64,000 bases of DNA from JAEVLT01 sp964484065 (lineage in GTDB: Bacteria > Bacillota > Bacilli > Bacillales > Cytobacillaceae): NCBI GenBank assembly GCA_964484065.1, contig CAZAEW010000002.1, forward strand, positions 248,001-312,000, read 5' to 3'. Position numbers and translations under genes: made by a program. Shown here in pieces: positions 16,892-24,909 of the stretch. The notes below the pieces were generated by a model. The model ran no database searches and was not told where the DNA came from. It saw nothing but the letters and a program-made list of their open reading frames with translations. Positions within the stretch are counted from its first letter, which is position 1, and every line of letters begins with the position of its first letter.

Positions 16892-17506
16892 GTGAGCTTG
16901 AATGGATCAATGTTTCTTTGGATTTTTTGGACATTATGGGTTTACACAACATTCATTTTAAAAAAGAATCATCCTTATCGATTAAAATTATCGGCAGCGG
17001 TTCTTATTGTCATTATTTTGGCCAATTTTCATTTAGCCGTTAGGGGCTTTGATATTTATACAGGCGGGTTATTTTTATTGATCATCTCCTATGCTTCTTT
17101 ATTAAAATCTAAAAGAAGAGTCGTTTTTTATTATTTCATCTGTTCCATGATCGTTACGATTTCCTATGCTGCTTTTCATTTATTTGAAATCTATGATCCC
17201 GCGTGGCTAATATTTAACAAAAAATGGATGGTTGGAATTTTAATCGGATATTTAGCAGTGCTCCTTCAAAATTCGCTGCAAGGCAGAATGTTCATTATCA
17301 CCAGTGGTACGATGCAAGGGGAAATTCTGTATGCTTTCATATTACAAAAATATCACTTTCCCTATCCCATTGGTTCTTTTGAATATTTGGACATATTTGC
17401 CTTAACGGTCGTTTTGGTGGCGGGCTGGAACTCCGTGGAAAATGCAAGTGCTTTTTTTGAGAATTATCTTCACTCAAGCCAAAAAAATAAACAAAAATCA
17501 TCATAA
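16892..17506 (+). CDS. yphA: YphA-like polytopic membrane protein
   Basis: It has about six hydrophobic helices, short loops and a charged Lys/Asn/Gln C-terminus. No enzymatic motif is visible. Position before der and a length of 204 aa match B. subtilis YphA, of unknown function. The start is taken as GTG 16892 just after the AGGAGGG site (16881-16887); TTG 16898 is possible. A longer frame open to 16769 would run back across the divergent ypzI gene and is unlikely to be translated. Confidence 0.72.
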   Translation: MSLNGSMFLWIFWTLWVYTTFILKKNHPYRLKLSAAVLIVIILANFHLAVRGFDIYTGGLFLLIISYASLLKSKRRVVFYYFICSMIVTISYAAFHLFEIYDPAWLIFNKKWMVGILIGYLAVLLQNSLQGRMFIITSGTMQGEILYAFILQKYHFPYPIGSFEYLDIFALTVVLVAGWNSVENASAFFENYLHSSQKNKQKSS

Positions 17507-17571
17507 ATCGTTTTGAACTATTGGTTACCATTGCAGTAAAGGTTTAACATTTGTTAAGATAATTGAGTTAG

Positions 17572-17596
17572 ACCCTTCAAGTTAGGAGGGTTTCTT
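17572..17596 (+). terminator. Terminator after yphA
   Basis: A 7-bp stem (17572-17578 with 17585-17591, one G-U pair) is followed by TTTCTTT. Confidence 0.55.
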
Positions 17597-17673
17597 TCCG
17601 TATGACTCGTTATTTGCTGTGCAGAGCAGCTGGTAATAAAACAATATTTATTTCACATGAAAGGGTGATAAAA

Positions 17674-18984
17674 ATGGTGAAACCCGTAATTGCAATCGTT
17701 GGCAGGCCGAATGTGGGGAAATCGACCATCTTTAACCGAATTGTAGGAGAACGAGTATCTATTGTGGAGGATGTTCCAGGAGTTACCCGTGATCGGATCT
17801 ACAGTTCAGGCACATGGCTGACTCACGAATTTAATATTATTGATACGGGCGGTATCGATATTGGAGATGAACCGTTTTTAGAACAAATCCGCCAGCAGGC
17901 AGAAATAGCAATGGATGAAGCGGATGTGATCATTTTTTTAACAAACGGCAGAGAAGGAGTTACTGCTGCTGATGAAGAAGTAGCAAAGATTTTGTATAAA
18001 ACAAAAAAACCGGTTGTTTTGGGTGTGAATAAAATTGACAATCCTGAGATGCGCGGGCAGATTTACGATTTTTATTCACTGGGATTTGGCGAGCCGATTC
18101 CGATTTCAGGTTCCCACGGTTTGGGGCTTGGTGATTTATTGGACGAAGCTGCAAAGCATTTTTCAAAGCAAACTGTGCAGGAATACGAAGAAGATATGAT
18201 AAAATTCAGCTTAATAGGGCGTCCGAATGTGGGGAAATCTTCATTAGTCAATGCGCTCCTCGGCGAAGAAAGGGTTATCGTAAGCGATATTGCCGGTACA
18301 ACAAGAGATGCCGTTGACTCTGTTTATACGTTTAACGGTCAAAGATATGTCATTATTGATACGGCTGGAATGCGCAAAAAAGGCAAGGTATATGAAAGTA
18401 CCGAAAAATACAGCGTTTTAAGAGCTTTAAGGGCCATTGAACGTTCAGATGTAGTGCTTGTTGTCTTGAATGGTGAAGAAGGAATTATCGAACAGGACAA
18501 GAAAATAGCGGGATATGCACATGAAGCTGGACGGGCCGTTGTTATCGTTGTAAATAAGTGGGATGCTGTTGAAAAAGATGAAAAAACAATGAAAGAATTT
18601 GAACAAAAAATCCGGGATCATTTCCTGTTTCTTGATTATGCTCCAATTGTTTTCTTATCTGCAAAAACAAAAAAGCGAATACATACTTTATTGCCTATGA
18701 TCAATCTTGCAAGCGAAAATCACTCCATGCGGGTTGAAACAAGCGTCCTTAATGATATTATCATGGATGCAGTAGCGATGAACCCAACTCCGACGGATAA
18801 AGGAAAACGCTTAAAAATCTATTATGCAACACAGGTTTCTGTAAAACCGCCGACATTTGTTATTTTCGTAAATGAACCTGAATTATTGCATTTCTCCTAT
18901 GAACGTTTTCTTGAAAACCGGATTAGAGATGCTTTTGGCTTTGAAGGAACGCCAATTAAAATATTTGCTAGGGAAAGAAAATAA
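17674..18984 (+). CDS. der: Ribosome assembly GTPase Der (EngA)
   Basis: Der is an essential tandem GTPase that matures the 50S subunit. G domain 1 has GRPNVGKST at residues 9-17 and DTGG near 56; G domain 2 has GRPNVGKSS near 183 and DTAGMRKKGK near 230. NKWD and VNKID specify guanine. A KH-like C-terminal domain closes the protein. ATG 17674 gives 436 aa, the standard length, with an AAAGGGTGAT site; an upstream frame open from 17602 is not needed. Confidence 0.96.
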   Translation: MVKPVIAIVGRPNVGKSTIFNRIVGERVSIVEDVPGVTRDRIYSSGTWLTHEFNIIDTGGIDIGDEPFLEQIRQQAEIAMDEADVIIFLTNGREGVTAADEEVAKILYKTKKPVVLGVNKIDNPEMRGQIYDFYSLGFGEPIPISGSHGLGLGDLLDEAAKHFSKQTVQEYEEDMIKFSLIGRPNVGKSSLVNALLGEERVIVSDIAGTTRDAVDSVYTFNGQRYVIIDTAGMRKKGKVYESTEKYSVLRALRAIERSDVVLVVLNGEEGIIEQDKKIAGYAHEAGRAVVIVVNKWDAVEKDEKTMKEFEQKIRDHFLFLDYAPIVFLSAKTKKRIHTLLPMINLASENHSMRVETSVLNDIIMDAVAMNPTPTDKGKRLKIYYATQVSVKPPTFVIFVNEPELLHFSYERFLENRIRDAFGFEGTPIKIFARERK

Positions 18985-19004
18985 AGAGAAGGTCGTGAAG
19001 GATA

Positions 19005-20063
19005 ATGAAACCGAAGGCAGAAAAAATAGCTGTGATTGGTGCTGGCAGCTGGGGGACAGCTCTTTCTATGGTGCTGTCCGATAATGGACAGCAAGTAAAA
19101 CTGTGGAGTCACAACGAAAAGCAAGTCCATGAAATCAATGAATATCATACAAATAAACGTTATTTGCCAGATATTACACTTCCTGAATCAATTGTTGCTT
19201 TTTATTCCCTTGCTGATGCTTTATCAGAAGTGGAAACGATCATTTTAGCTGTCCCAACAAAGGCAATCAGAGAAGTAGTTGGTAAAATTCGCGAAATTCA
19301 AAAAGAACCGCTGACGATCGTCCATGTCAGTAAAGGAATTGAGCCTGATTCGCTGTTAAGAATTTCGGAAATGATCAAGGAGGAAATGCCGCAGCATTTG
19401 TTAAAGGATCTGGTTGTCCTGTCCGGGCCAAGCCATGCTGAAGAAGTAAGTCTGAGACATCCGACAACGGTAGCCGTAACCTCTGAAAACATGAGAGCAG
19501 CTGAAAAAATCCAAGACTTATTTATTAATCAAAATTTCCGTGTATATACCAATCCTGACGTAATTGGGGTTGAAATTGGGGGAGCATTAAAAAATATTAT
19601 AGCTTTAGCAGTTGGAATTACGGATGGACTTGGATATGGGGATAATGCCAAAGCGGCCTTAATTACTCGGGGATTAGCAGAAATCGCCAGGCTTGGAACA
19701 AAGATGGGTGCCAATCCGCTGACTTTTTCCGGCTTAACTGGGATTGGTGATTTAATTGTTACATGTACGAGTGTTCATTCCCGTAACTGGAGGGCCGGGA
19801 ATATGCTTGGGAAGGGACAAACCTTGGAGGAAGTACTTGATAAGATGGGAATGGTCGTAGAAGGTGTTCGGACGACTAAAGCCGCTTATCAGCTGGCTGA
19901 AAAATATCATGTTTCAATGCCGATTACAAAGGCGCTTTATCATGTCCTGTTTGATGGAGGCAATCCTAAAGAAGCCACAGATGTGTTAATGGCACGCGGC
20001 AAAACTAATGAAATGGATGATTTAATCAATATTTTAGGAGAAAGACTTACCGAAGAGGAATAA
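19005..20063 (+). CDS. gpsA: NAD(P)+-dependent glycerol-3-phosphate dehydrogenase
   Basis: GpsA makes sn-glycerol-3-phosphate for phospholipids from dihydroxyacetone phosphate. The dinucleotide motif IAVIGAGSWGTALS is at residues 8-21. The substrate region GVEIGGALKNIIALAVGI holds the catalytic lysine, and LTGIGDLIVTCTS follows. An AAGGAT site precedes the ATG. It follows der by 20 nt, so the two are probably one transcript. It feeds the PlsC step encoded at 13.6 kb. Confidence 0.95.
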   Translation: MKPKAEKIAVIGAGSWGTALSMVLSDNGQQVKLWSHNEKQVHEINEYHTNKRYLPDITLPESIVAFYSLADALSEVETIILAVPTKAIREVVGKIREIQKEPLTIVHVSKGIEPDSLLRISEMIKEEMPQHLLKDLVVLSGPSHAEEVSLRHPTTVAVTSENMRAAEKIQDLFINQNFRVYTNPDVIGVEIGGALKNIIALAVGITDGLGYGDNAKAALITRGLAEIARLGTKMGANPLTFSGLTGIGDLIVTCTSVHSRNWRAGNMLGKGQTLEEVLDKMGMVVEGVRTTKAAYQLAEKYHVSMPITKALYHVLFDGGNPKEATDVLMARGKTNEMDDLINILGERLTEEE

Positions 20064-20120
20064 TAATGATAAATAGTCATGAAAATTAGGCATTCGAGGA
20101 TACGATTTTTACTGTCTTTG

Positions 20121-20128
20121 CATACAAT
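20121..20128 (+). promoter_or_regulatory. CATACAAT, sigma E-type -10 box
   Basis: The octamer is an exact match to the sigma E -10 consensus. A weak ATA-containing -35 (GGATACG, 20098-20104) lies 16 nt upstream. Transcription from it would give an RNA of about 95 nt ending at the 20184-20228 terminator. Confidence 0.35.
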
Positions 20129-20183
20129 GCATCGAAACAGCCTTGTAAAATGAAATGGGAGTATGGGTTGTATAGTCGTCATT

Positions 20184-20228
20184 AGACTGAAGAAAGAGTC
20201 TCGCCCCTCTTTCTTCAGTCTTTTCTTT
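20184..20228 (+). terminator. Strong terminator with 15-bp perfect stem
   Basis: The arms are 20184-20198 and 20207-20221, with an 8-nt loop and TTTTCTTTT following. It would end gpsA readthrough or a short RNA. Confidence 0.92.
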
Positions 20229-20349
20229 TGCTAAAAGAATCAATTTTTTAGCAAAATTTATTCTGTCCTTATATGTGTAAGGTCAACAAAGATCTTTTCT
20301 GCGATTTTAGGCTTGCCTCATCCGACCGGTTTTCTATATAACGAACGTA

Positions 20350-20358
20350 TGGTATAAT
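20350..20358 (+). promoter_or_regulatory. Extended -10 promoter of yphE-yphF
   Basis: TGGTATAAT is a perfect extended -10 located 27 nt before the yphE start. The -35 region is poor. Confidence 0.6.
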
Positions 20359-20385
20359 TACTTTCATAGAAAAGGGGGGCTGTTT

Positions 20386-20571
20386 ATGTCGCCAGCCATG
20401 TTAAAAATGTGGATTTCAATAGCTGGAATGGGATTAATGTTTCTTGCAATTCTAATGATTTATTTAAGCCGATACAAGTCAAAAGGCATACTTAAAATCC
20501 TCACGGCAGCAGTTGCCTACCTGTTTATGATTATCTCCGGCCTCTCGATTATTATTGTTCTTTTTAGTTGA
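20386..20571 (+). CDS. yphE: DUF2768 family small membrane protein (YphE)
   Basis: This 61-aa protein consists of two transmembrane helices (about residues 9-27 and 36-59) joined by a basic loop, RYKSKGILK. The MSPAMLKMWISI start is typical of the DUF2768 family found between gpsA and yphF in Bacillus. An AAAGGGGGG site precedes the ATG. Function unknown. It is followed by yphF after 25 nt. Confidence 0.82.
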   Translation: MSPAMLKMWISIAGMGLMFLAILMIYLSRYKSKGILKILTAAVAYLFMIISGLSIIIVLFS

Positions 20572-20596
20572 TCACTACATAAAAAGGATTGATTGC

Positions 20597-21319
20597 ATGA
20601 GGATAAAGATTGTTCTCTTGATATTCATTTTTACTTCAATTTTTCTTACAGGCTGTATGTACCCTAAAGCGAACCTTGCTAAAAATCAAATACCTTACAA
20701 AGATCAATTACAGTCTGTGCAAACGGCTGTCGATAGTTTTAGGAAAGAAAACGGAGGTATTCTTCCAATTAAGACAAAGCCTCAAGACACGCCAATTTAT
20801 CAAAAATATCCAATTGACTTTAACAAACTGATTCCCAAATATTTAGCTGAGCCTCCTGGAAACGCATATGAAAACGGAGGGATTTTTGAATATGTTTTAG
20901 TTGATGCTGAAACGAAACCAACCGTTAAATTATTTGATCTTCGAATTGCTCAAACCATTCAAGAAATAAAATTGAGAATAAAGGCAGGCGGATATCCGCC
21001 CTACAAAAAGCGGCTGTCTAAAAATGTTTATTCTCTCGATTTTAAAAAGCTGGGGTATAATGAAATACCTTATGCTGTCAGTCCGTATACCAAGCAAAAA
21101 CTCCCGTTTGTAATATCAGCGGATACAGAAGTATATGTTGATTACCGGGCTGATTTAGAAAAAGCGCTAAAGCAGCAAGGAGCTTTTTATGGAAAATTCG
21201 GAGAGGATATCCGTCCGCTTTTAGTGAAAAATTCTATGTTTGTCCCAGCGTATTCCCTGCCTTATACTTTTGAATCTCAATCGAAAAAGCCCGTCTTTTT
21301 GGACCAACAGAGCAAGTAG
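20597..21319 (+). CDS. yphF: YphF-like lipoprotein
   Basis: It has a lipoprotein signal peptide with lipobox FLTGC ending at about Cys19. The mature protein is about 220 residues with no recognised enzymatic motif; the YKDQLQSVQTAVDSFRKENGG segment resembles a coiled or pilin-like helix. ATG 20597 follows AAAAAGGA at 9 nt; the open frame extends back to 20555 but overlaps yphE. Order gpsA-yphE-yphF-spoIVA is conserved. It is probably lipid-anchored on the outer face of the membrane. Confidence 0.82.
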   Translation: MRIKIVLLIFIFTSIFLTGCMYPKANLAKNQIPYKDQLQSVQTAVDSFRKENGGILPIKTKPQDTPIYQKYPIDFNKLIPKYLAEPPGNAYENGGIFEYVLVDAETKPTVKLFDLRIAQTIQEIKLRIKAGGYPPYKKRLSKNVYSLDFKKLGYNEIPYAVSPYTKQKLPFVISADTEVYVDYRADLEKALKQQGAFYGKFGEDIRPLLVKNSMFVPAYSLPYTFESQSKKPVFLDQQSK

Positions 21320-21350
21320 AGGATTCTTTTCAAACTCATCAAAGTGTCAT

Positions 21351-21392
21351 AACCCTTTTCTTACGAAATATATTGTAGGAGAAGGGTTTTTT
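21351..21392 (+). terminator. Terminator after yphF
   Basis: A 14-bp stem with three G-U pairs (21351-21364 with 21375-21388) is followed by a T run. Confidence 0.85.
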
Positions 21393-21487
21393 CTTTAAAT
21401 CCTCGCTTGTTAAATCCTTAAATTGGAAAATAACATAATGAAAATCCGCTCATTTTTAATAAGGAGGTAAATAATTTTTCAAAATTG

Positions 21488-21517
21488 TCATATTAACATA
21501 GGACAACATCATAAACA
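21488..21517 (+). promoter_or_regulatory. Sigma E promoter of spoIVA
   Basis: TCATATT (21488-21494) is a full match to the sigma E -35 (KMATATT). CATAAACA (21510-21517), 15 nt on, matches the CATA half of the -10. spoIVA is a sigma E gene in B. subtilis. Confidence 0.6.
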
Positions 21518-21585
21518 TATAATGTCCAAAAATACCTAATAAAGGATATTATTATCCCACTAACTCATGATCGGGAGGGGATCAT

Positions 21586-23064
21586 TTGGAAAAGGTAGAT
21601 ATTTTTAAAGATATTGCCGAAAGGACTGGCGGTGATATTTATTTAGGGGTAGTAGGTGCGGTTAGAACGGGAAAATCCACGTTTATAAAAAAGTTTATGG
21701 AATTAGTGGTGCTCCCCAATATTGATAACGATGCGGAAAGAAGCAGGACACAAGATGAACTTCCACAAAGTGCCGCAGGAAAAACAATCATGACAACGGA
21801 GCCAAAATTTGTCCCTAATCAAGCAGCGACCATTCATGTCGATGATGGCTTAGATGTAAATATTCGTCTGGTGGATTGTGTTGGATACACGGTTCCAGGT
21901 GCTAAAGGTTATGAGGATGAAAACGGGCCAAGAATGATTAATACACCTTGGTATGAAGAACCCATTCCATTCCATGAGGCAGCTGAAATCGGCACTCGCA
22001 AGGTGATTCAGGAGCATTCAACCATAGGAGTGGTTATTACCACGGACGGGACAATCGGAGAGATCCCCCGAAGTAACTATCTTGAAGCAGAGGAAAGAGT
22101 AATCGAAGAACTCAAGGAAGTTGGAAAACCGTTTATCATGGTAGTAAACAGTGCCCAGCCGCATCATCCAAATACAGAGTCTCTTCGGGCAAGCCTTGCC
22201 GACAAATACGATATTCCCGTCATATCCATGAGCGTGGAGAGCATGCGAGAAAGCGACGTCCTAAACGTCATGCGGGAAGCGTTATTTGAATTTCCGGTTT
22301 TGGAGGTAAATGTAAACCTGCCAAGCTGGGTAATGGTATTAAGAGAGAATCATTGGCTTCGTGAGAGCTATCAAGAAGCTGTAAAGGAAACCGTTAAAGA
22401 TATTAAAAGGTTAAGGGATGTAGACCGGGTTGTTCAGCAATTCAGTGAATTTGAATTTATTGAACAAGCAGGTCTCGCGGGCATTGAAATGGGGCAGGGA
22501 GTTGCCGAAATTGATTTAACGGCACCGGATGAATTATACGATGAAATTTTAAAAGAAATTGTCGGAGTCGAAATCAGGGGAAAAGATCATCTGTTGGAAT
22601 TAATGCAGGATTTTGCCCACGCAAAAGCCGAATATGACCATATCTCAGATGCATTGAAAATGGTTAAACAAACCGGCTACGGTATTGCTTCACCATCGCT
22701 CGCTGACATGAGCCTGGAGGAGCCGGAGATCATCAGGCAGGGAGCACGCTTTGGTGTCCGTCTGCGGGCAGTTGCTCCGTCGATCCATATGATTAAGGTG
22801 GATGTTGAATCGGAATTTGCACCAATTATCGGAACAGAAAAACAAAGTGAAGAGCTCGTTCGGTATTTAATGCAGGATTTTGAGGAAGACCCTCTTTCAA
22901 TCTGGAATTCTGATATATTTGGGCGCAGTTTAAGTTCCATTGTCCGGGAAGGGATTCAAGCCAAGCTTTCACTCATGCCGGAAAATGCGAGATATAAACT
23001 GAAAGAAACGCTTGAGCGGATTATAAATGAAGGATCCGGCGGATTAATTGCTATTATTCTATAA
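21586..23064 (+). CDS. spoIVA: Stage IV sporulation protein A, coat morphogenetic ATPase
   Basis: SpoIVA is the ATPase that polymerises on the forespore surface and forms the basement layer of the coat. Walker A GAVRTGKST spans residues 24-32, with Lys30 as in B. subtilis. The Walker B-like LVDCVGYTVPGAKGYEDENG and the NSAQPHHPNTESLR loop follow. The C-terminal end, EGSGGLIAIIL, is the localisation region. The 492-aa length equals B. subtilis SpoIVA. The start is TTG behind GGGAGGGG. It is monocistronic with a terminator on each side. Confidence 0.97.
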   Translation: MEKVDIFKDIAERTGGDIYLGVVGAVRTGKSTFIKKFMELVVLPNIDNDAERSRTQDELPQSAAGKTIMTTEPKFVPNQAATIHVDDGLDVNIRLVDCVGYTVPGAKGYEDENGPRMINTPWYEEPIPFHEAAEIGTRKVIQEHSTIGVVITTDGTIGEIPRSNYLEAEERVIEELKEVGKPFIMVVNSAQPHHPNTESLRASLADKYDIPVISMSVESMRESDVLNVMREALFEFPVLEVNVNLPSWVMVLRENHWLRESYQEAVKETVKDIKRLRDVDRVVQQFSEFEFIEQAGLAGIEMGQGVAEIDLTAPDELYDEILKEIVGVEIRGKDHLLELMQDFAHAKAEYDHISDALKMVKQTGYGIASPSLADMSLEEPEIIRQGARFGVRLRAVAPSIHMIKVDVESEFAPIIGTEKQSEELVRYLMQDFEEDPLSIWNSDIFGRSLSSIVREGIQAKLSLMPENARYKLKETLERIINEGSGGLIAIIL

Positions 23065-23070
23065 TGTCTT

Positions 23071-23096
23071 AGACTCCAAAAAGGGGTCTTTTTTTA
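23071..23096 (+). terminator. Terminator after spoIVA
   Basis: An 8-bp stem (around 23071-23077 with 23083-23089, one G-U pair) with an A-loop is followed by seven T. Confidence 0.75.
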
Positions 23097-23407
23097 TAGA
23101 AAATAGCGAATATATTACAAATCTGTTGCTATTTAAGAAAAGATTACCATTATTTCATGAAATTTTCTTGATATGCAGAATTGATTATGATAATCTTTTT
23201 ACAGAATTAACGTTATAGGTCGAAAACCTTTATATGATAAGGGTTTGAAGCATCCCTTAGTTGAATTTCCTTTTTTTGTATAAAAACCGACAGATTGGAA
23301 ACAAAACTGGACTATGACGTATAGAAACAAGAAAAATTGTTTAGAAATGTAGATAAGAATTTGTTTTCTACTAGGTATGATTATATCTTTGGGAGGAGGT
23401 GAATAGC
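23097..23407 (+). other. Upstream region and leader of hbs
   Basis: About 310 nt without an ORF. Within it, AAAACCTTTAT (23223-23233) can pair with ATAAGGGTTT (23237-23246). Alternatively TAAGGG (23238-23243) can pair with CCCTTA (23254-23259). A run of seven T starts at 23271. No convincing -35/-10 pair could be fixed. A GGGAGGAGGTG site (23390-23400) serves hbs. Confidence 0.5.
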
Positions 23408-23680
23408 ATGAACAAGACAGAACTTATTAATGCAGTAGCAGAAGCAAGCGAGCTTTCTAAAAAAGACGCTACTAAAGCTGTTGATGCTGTTTTTGATTCA
23501 ATCTTAGATGCTTTGAAAAATGGTGATAAAGTGCAATTAATCGGATTCGGAAACTTTGAAGTCCGTGAACGTGCTGCCCGTAAAGGACGAAATCCTCAAA
23601 CTGGTGAGGAAATCGAAATTGGAGCAAGTAAGGTACCTGCATTTAAACCAGGCAAAGCGCTTAAAGATGCAGTAAAATAA
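23408..23680 (+). CDS. hbs: DNA-binding protein HU (HBsu)
   Basis: HU is the abundant nucleoid protein that bends DNA. The 90-aa sequence starts MNKTELINAVAEASELSKKD; the DNA-binding beta arm is present as FGNFEVRERAARKGRNPQTGEEI, followed by the KVPAFKPGKALKDAVK tail. ATG 23408 is placed 7 nt after AGGAGGTG; an in-frame GTG at 23399 lies within that site. Codon use looks like a highly expressed gene. Confidence 0.97.
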   Translation: MNKTELINAVAEASELSKKDATKAVDAVFDSILDALKNGDKVQLIGFGNFEVRERAARKGRNPQTGEEIEIGASKVPAFKPGKALKDAVK

Positions 23681-23707
23681 TTACATAGCAACATGCTTTT
23701 TTTAGAA

Positions 23708-23740
23708 AGGGTCATGGACAAAATCCATGGCCTTTTTTTA
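23708..23740 (+). terminator. Terminator after hbs
   Basis: A 10-bp stem (23709-23718 with 23724-23733) with an ACAAA-type loop is followed by seven T. Confidence 0.88.
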
Positions 23741-23877
23741 TAAAAAGTGAAATCGGATCTTCTGTCATTCTGATAAAGTATCGTTAAAAAAGGCTTTGGT
23801 TTTGCCTGCTTTGAAATGGTTATGCTAAGATGTATTTGACATTTAAAGCAGACTGATATTTTTTAGGAGGAAAGAGC

Positions 23878-24444
23878 ATGACAGAAGTCAACCGTACCCA
23901 AATTGAAGAAGCGGTGCGTTTAATATTAGAAGCCATTGGTGAAAACCCTGGAAGAGAAGGCTTGCTGGATACGCCGAAACGGGTTGCTAAAATGTATGAA
24001 GAGGTTTTCAGCGGTCTTAATGATGATCCAAAACAATATTTTGATACAATATTCAGCGAGGACCATGAGGAAATAGTCCTGGTTAAGGATATTCCTTTCT
24101 TTTCAATGTGTGAGCATCACCTTGTACCTTTTTTTGGAAAAGCGCATGTAGCTTACCTGCCCCGCAATGGGCGCGTGACAGGGCTTAGTAAGTTAGCAAG
24201 GGCTGTTGAAGCAGTTGCAAAGCGCCCACAGCTTCAAGAAAGGATTACTTCAACGATTGCCGATGCTATCATGGAAAAATTGGAACCCCATGGTGTGATG
24301 GTCGTTGTTGAGGCTGAACATATGTGCATGACGATGCGAGGGGTTAAAAAGCCTGGATCGAAGACTGTTACGACTGCTGCCAGGGGCGTCTATCAAGAAA
24401 ATGGAGAAGCTCGTTCTGAAGTACTGACACTGATCAAAATGTAA
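23878..24444 (+). CDS. folE: GTP cyclohydrolase I
   Basis: FolE converts GTP to 7,8-dihydroneopterin triphosphate, the first step of folate synthesis. The Zn and active-site motif FFSMCEHHLVPFFGKAHVAY is near residue 75, and the second ligand cysteine lies in EHMCMTMRG near residue 145. At 188 aa it is standard. An AGGAGGAAAG site precedes the ATG. It is the first gene of the folE-mtrB (mtrAB) operon. Confidence 0.96.
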   Translation: MTEVNRTQIEEAVRLILEAIGENPGREGLLDTPKRVAKMYEEVFSGLNDDPKQYFDTIFSEDHEEIVLVKDIPFFSMCEHHLVPFFGKAHVAYLPRNGRVTGLSKLARAVEAVAKRPQLQERITSTIADAIMEKLEPHGVMVVVEAEHMCMTMRGVKKPGSKTVTTAARGVYQENGEARSEVLTLIKM

Positions 24445-24486
24445 CAAGTGAAACAGAAATACCTTGAATACTTTGGAGTGAGAAAT

Positions 24487-24717
24487 GTGGAAAAAAAAGG
24501 GATACAAAATAATGATTATGTTGTTATTAAGGCAATAGATGATGGTGTTAGTGTGATTGGGTTAACAAGAGGCTCTGACACCAAATTTCATCATTCCGAA
24601 AAACTCGATAAGGGCGAAGTGATGATCGCTCAATTTACGGAACATACATCGGCCATTAAAATAAGAGGGAAAGCAAAAATTTTCACTTCTTATGGCGAAG
24701 TGGAGAGCGAAAAATAA
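24487..24717 (+). CDS. mtrB: trp RNA-binding attenuation protein TRAP
   Basis: TRAP is an 11-mer that binds tryptophan and GAG/UAG-repeat RNA, causing attenuation of trp genes. The core VIGLTRGSDTKFHHSEKLDKGE and AQFTEHTSAIKIRGKAKI retain the known tryptophan- and RNA-contacting region, including the KFHHSEKLDKG loop. GTG 24487 with GGAGTG upstream gives 76 aa, the family size; an in-frame GTG at 24448 would add 13 atypical residues. It sits after folE as in B. subtilis. No trp operon is in this window. Confidence 0.94.
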   Translation: MEKKGIQNNDYVVIKAIDDGVSVIGLTRGSDTKFHHSEKLDKGEVMIAQFTEHTSAIKIRGKAKIFTSYGEVESEK

Positions 24718-24826
24718 AATTTTTTTGTATCAAAAAAAGCAGATTTACCATACAAAATGGAATTTGTGAAATCTTTGGTCATTTGCGTTTATTTTTGATT
24801 TTTTGCTTTTGAGAAAATCTTTTTAT

Positions 24827-24834
24827 GGTATAAT
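24827..24834 (+). promoter_or_regulatory. Promoter of hepS-menG-hepT
   Basis: TATAAT (24829-24834) is preceded by TGG in the run TATGGTATAAT; a TTTTGA (24807-24812) lies 16 nt upstream. The leader is about 70 nt. Confidence 0.6.
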
Positions 24835-24909
24835 TGTGACTGCCTTGTTTTATTAGGGGAACACTATCAAAATAAAATTAATTTATTCGGGGAAGCAAGG
24901 GTGATAAGT

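Larger units (their letters stand above)
20064..20385. other. 322-nt intergenic region after gpsA with a promoter-like box, terminator and next promoter
   Basis: No ORF above 12 codons with a ribosome binding site is present. The region holds a CATACAAT box at 20121-20128, a 15-bp terminator at 20184-20228 and an extended -10 promoter for yphE at 20350-20358. A palindromic TGCAT-ACA-ATGCA overlaps the CATACAAT box. In some relatives, as I recall, a small sporulation gene sits here; none is visible now. Confidence 0.6.

Noticed and set aside
17602..17673. N-terminal extension of der.
   Set aside because: Family length and the AAAGGGTGAT site fit ATG 17674.
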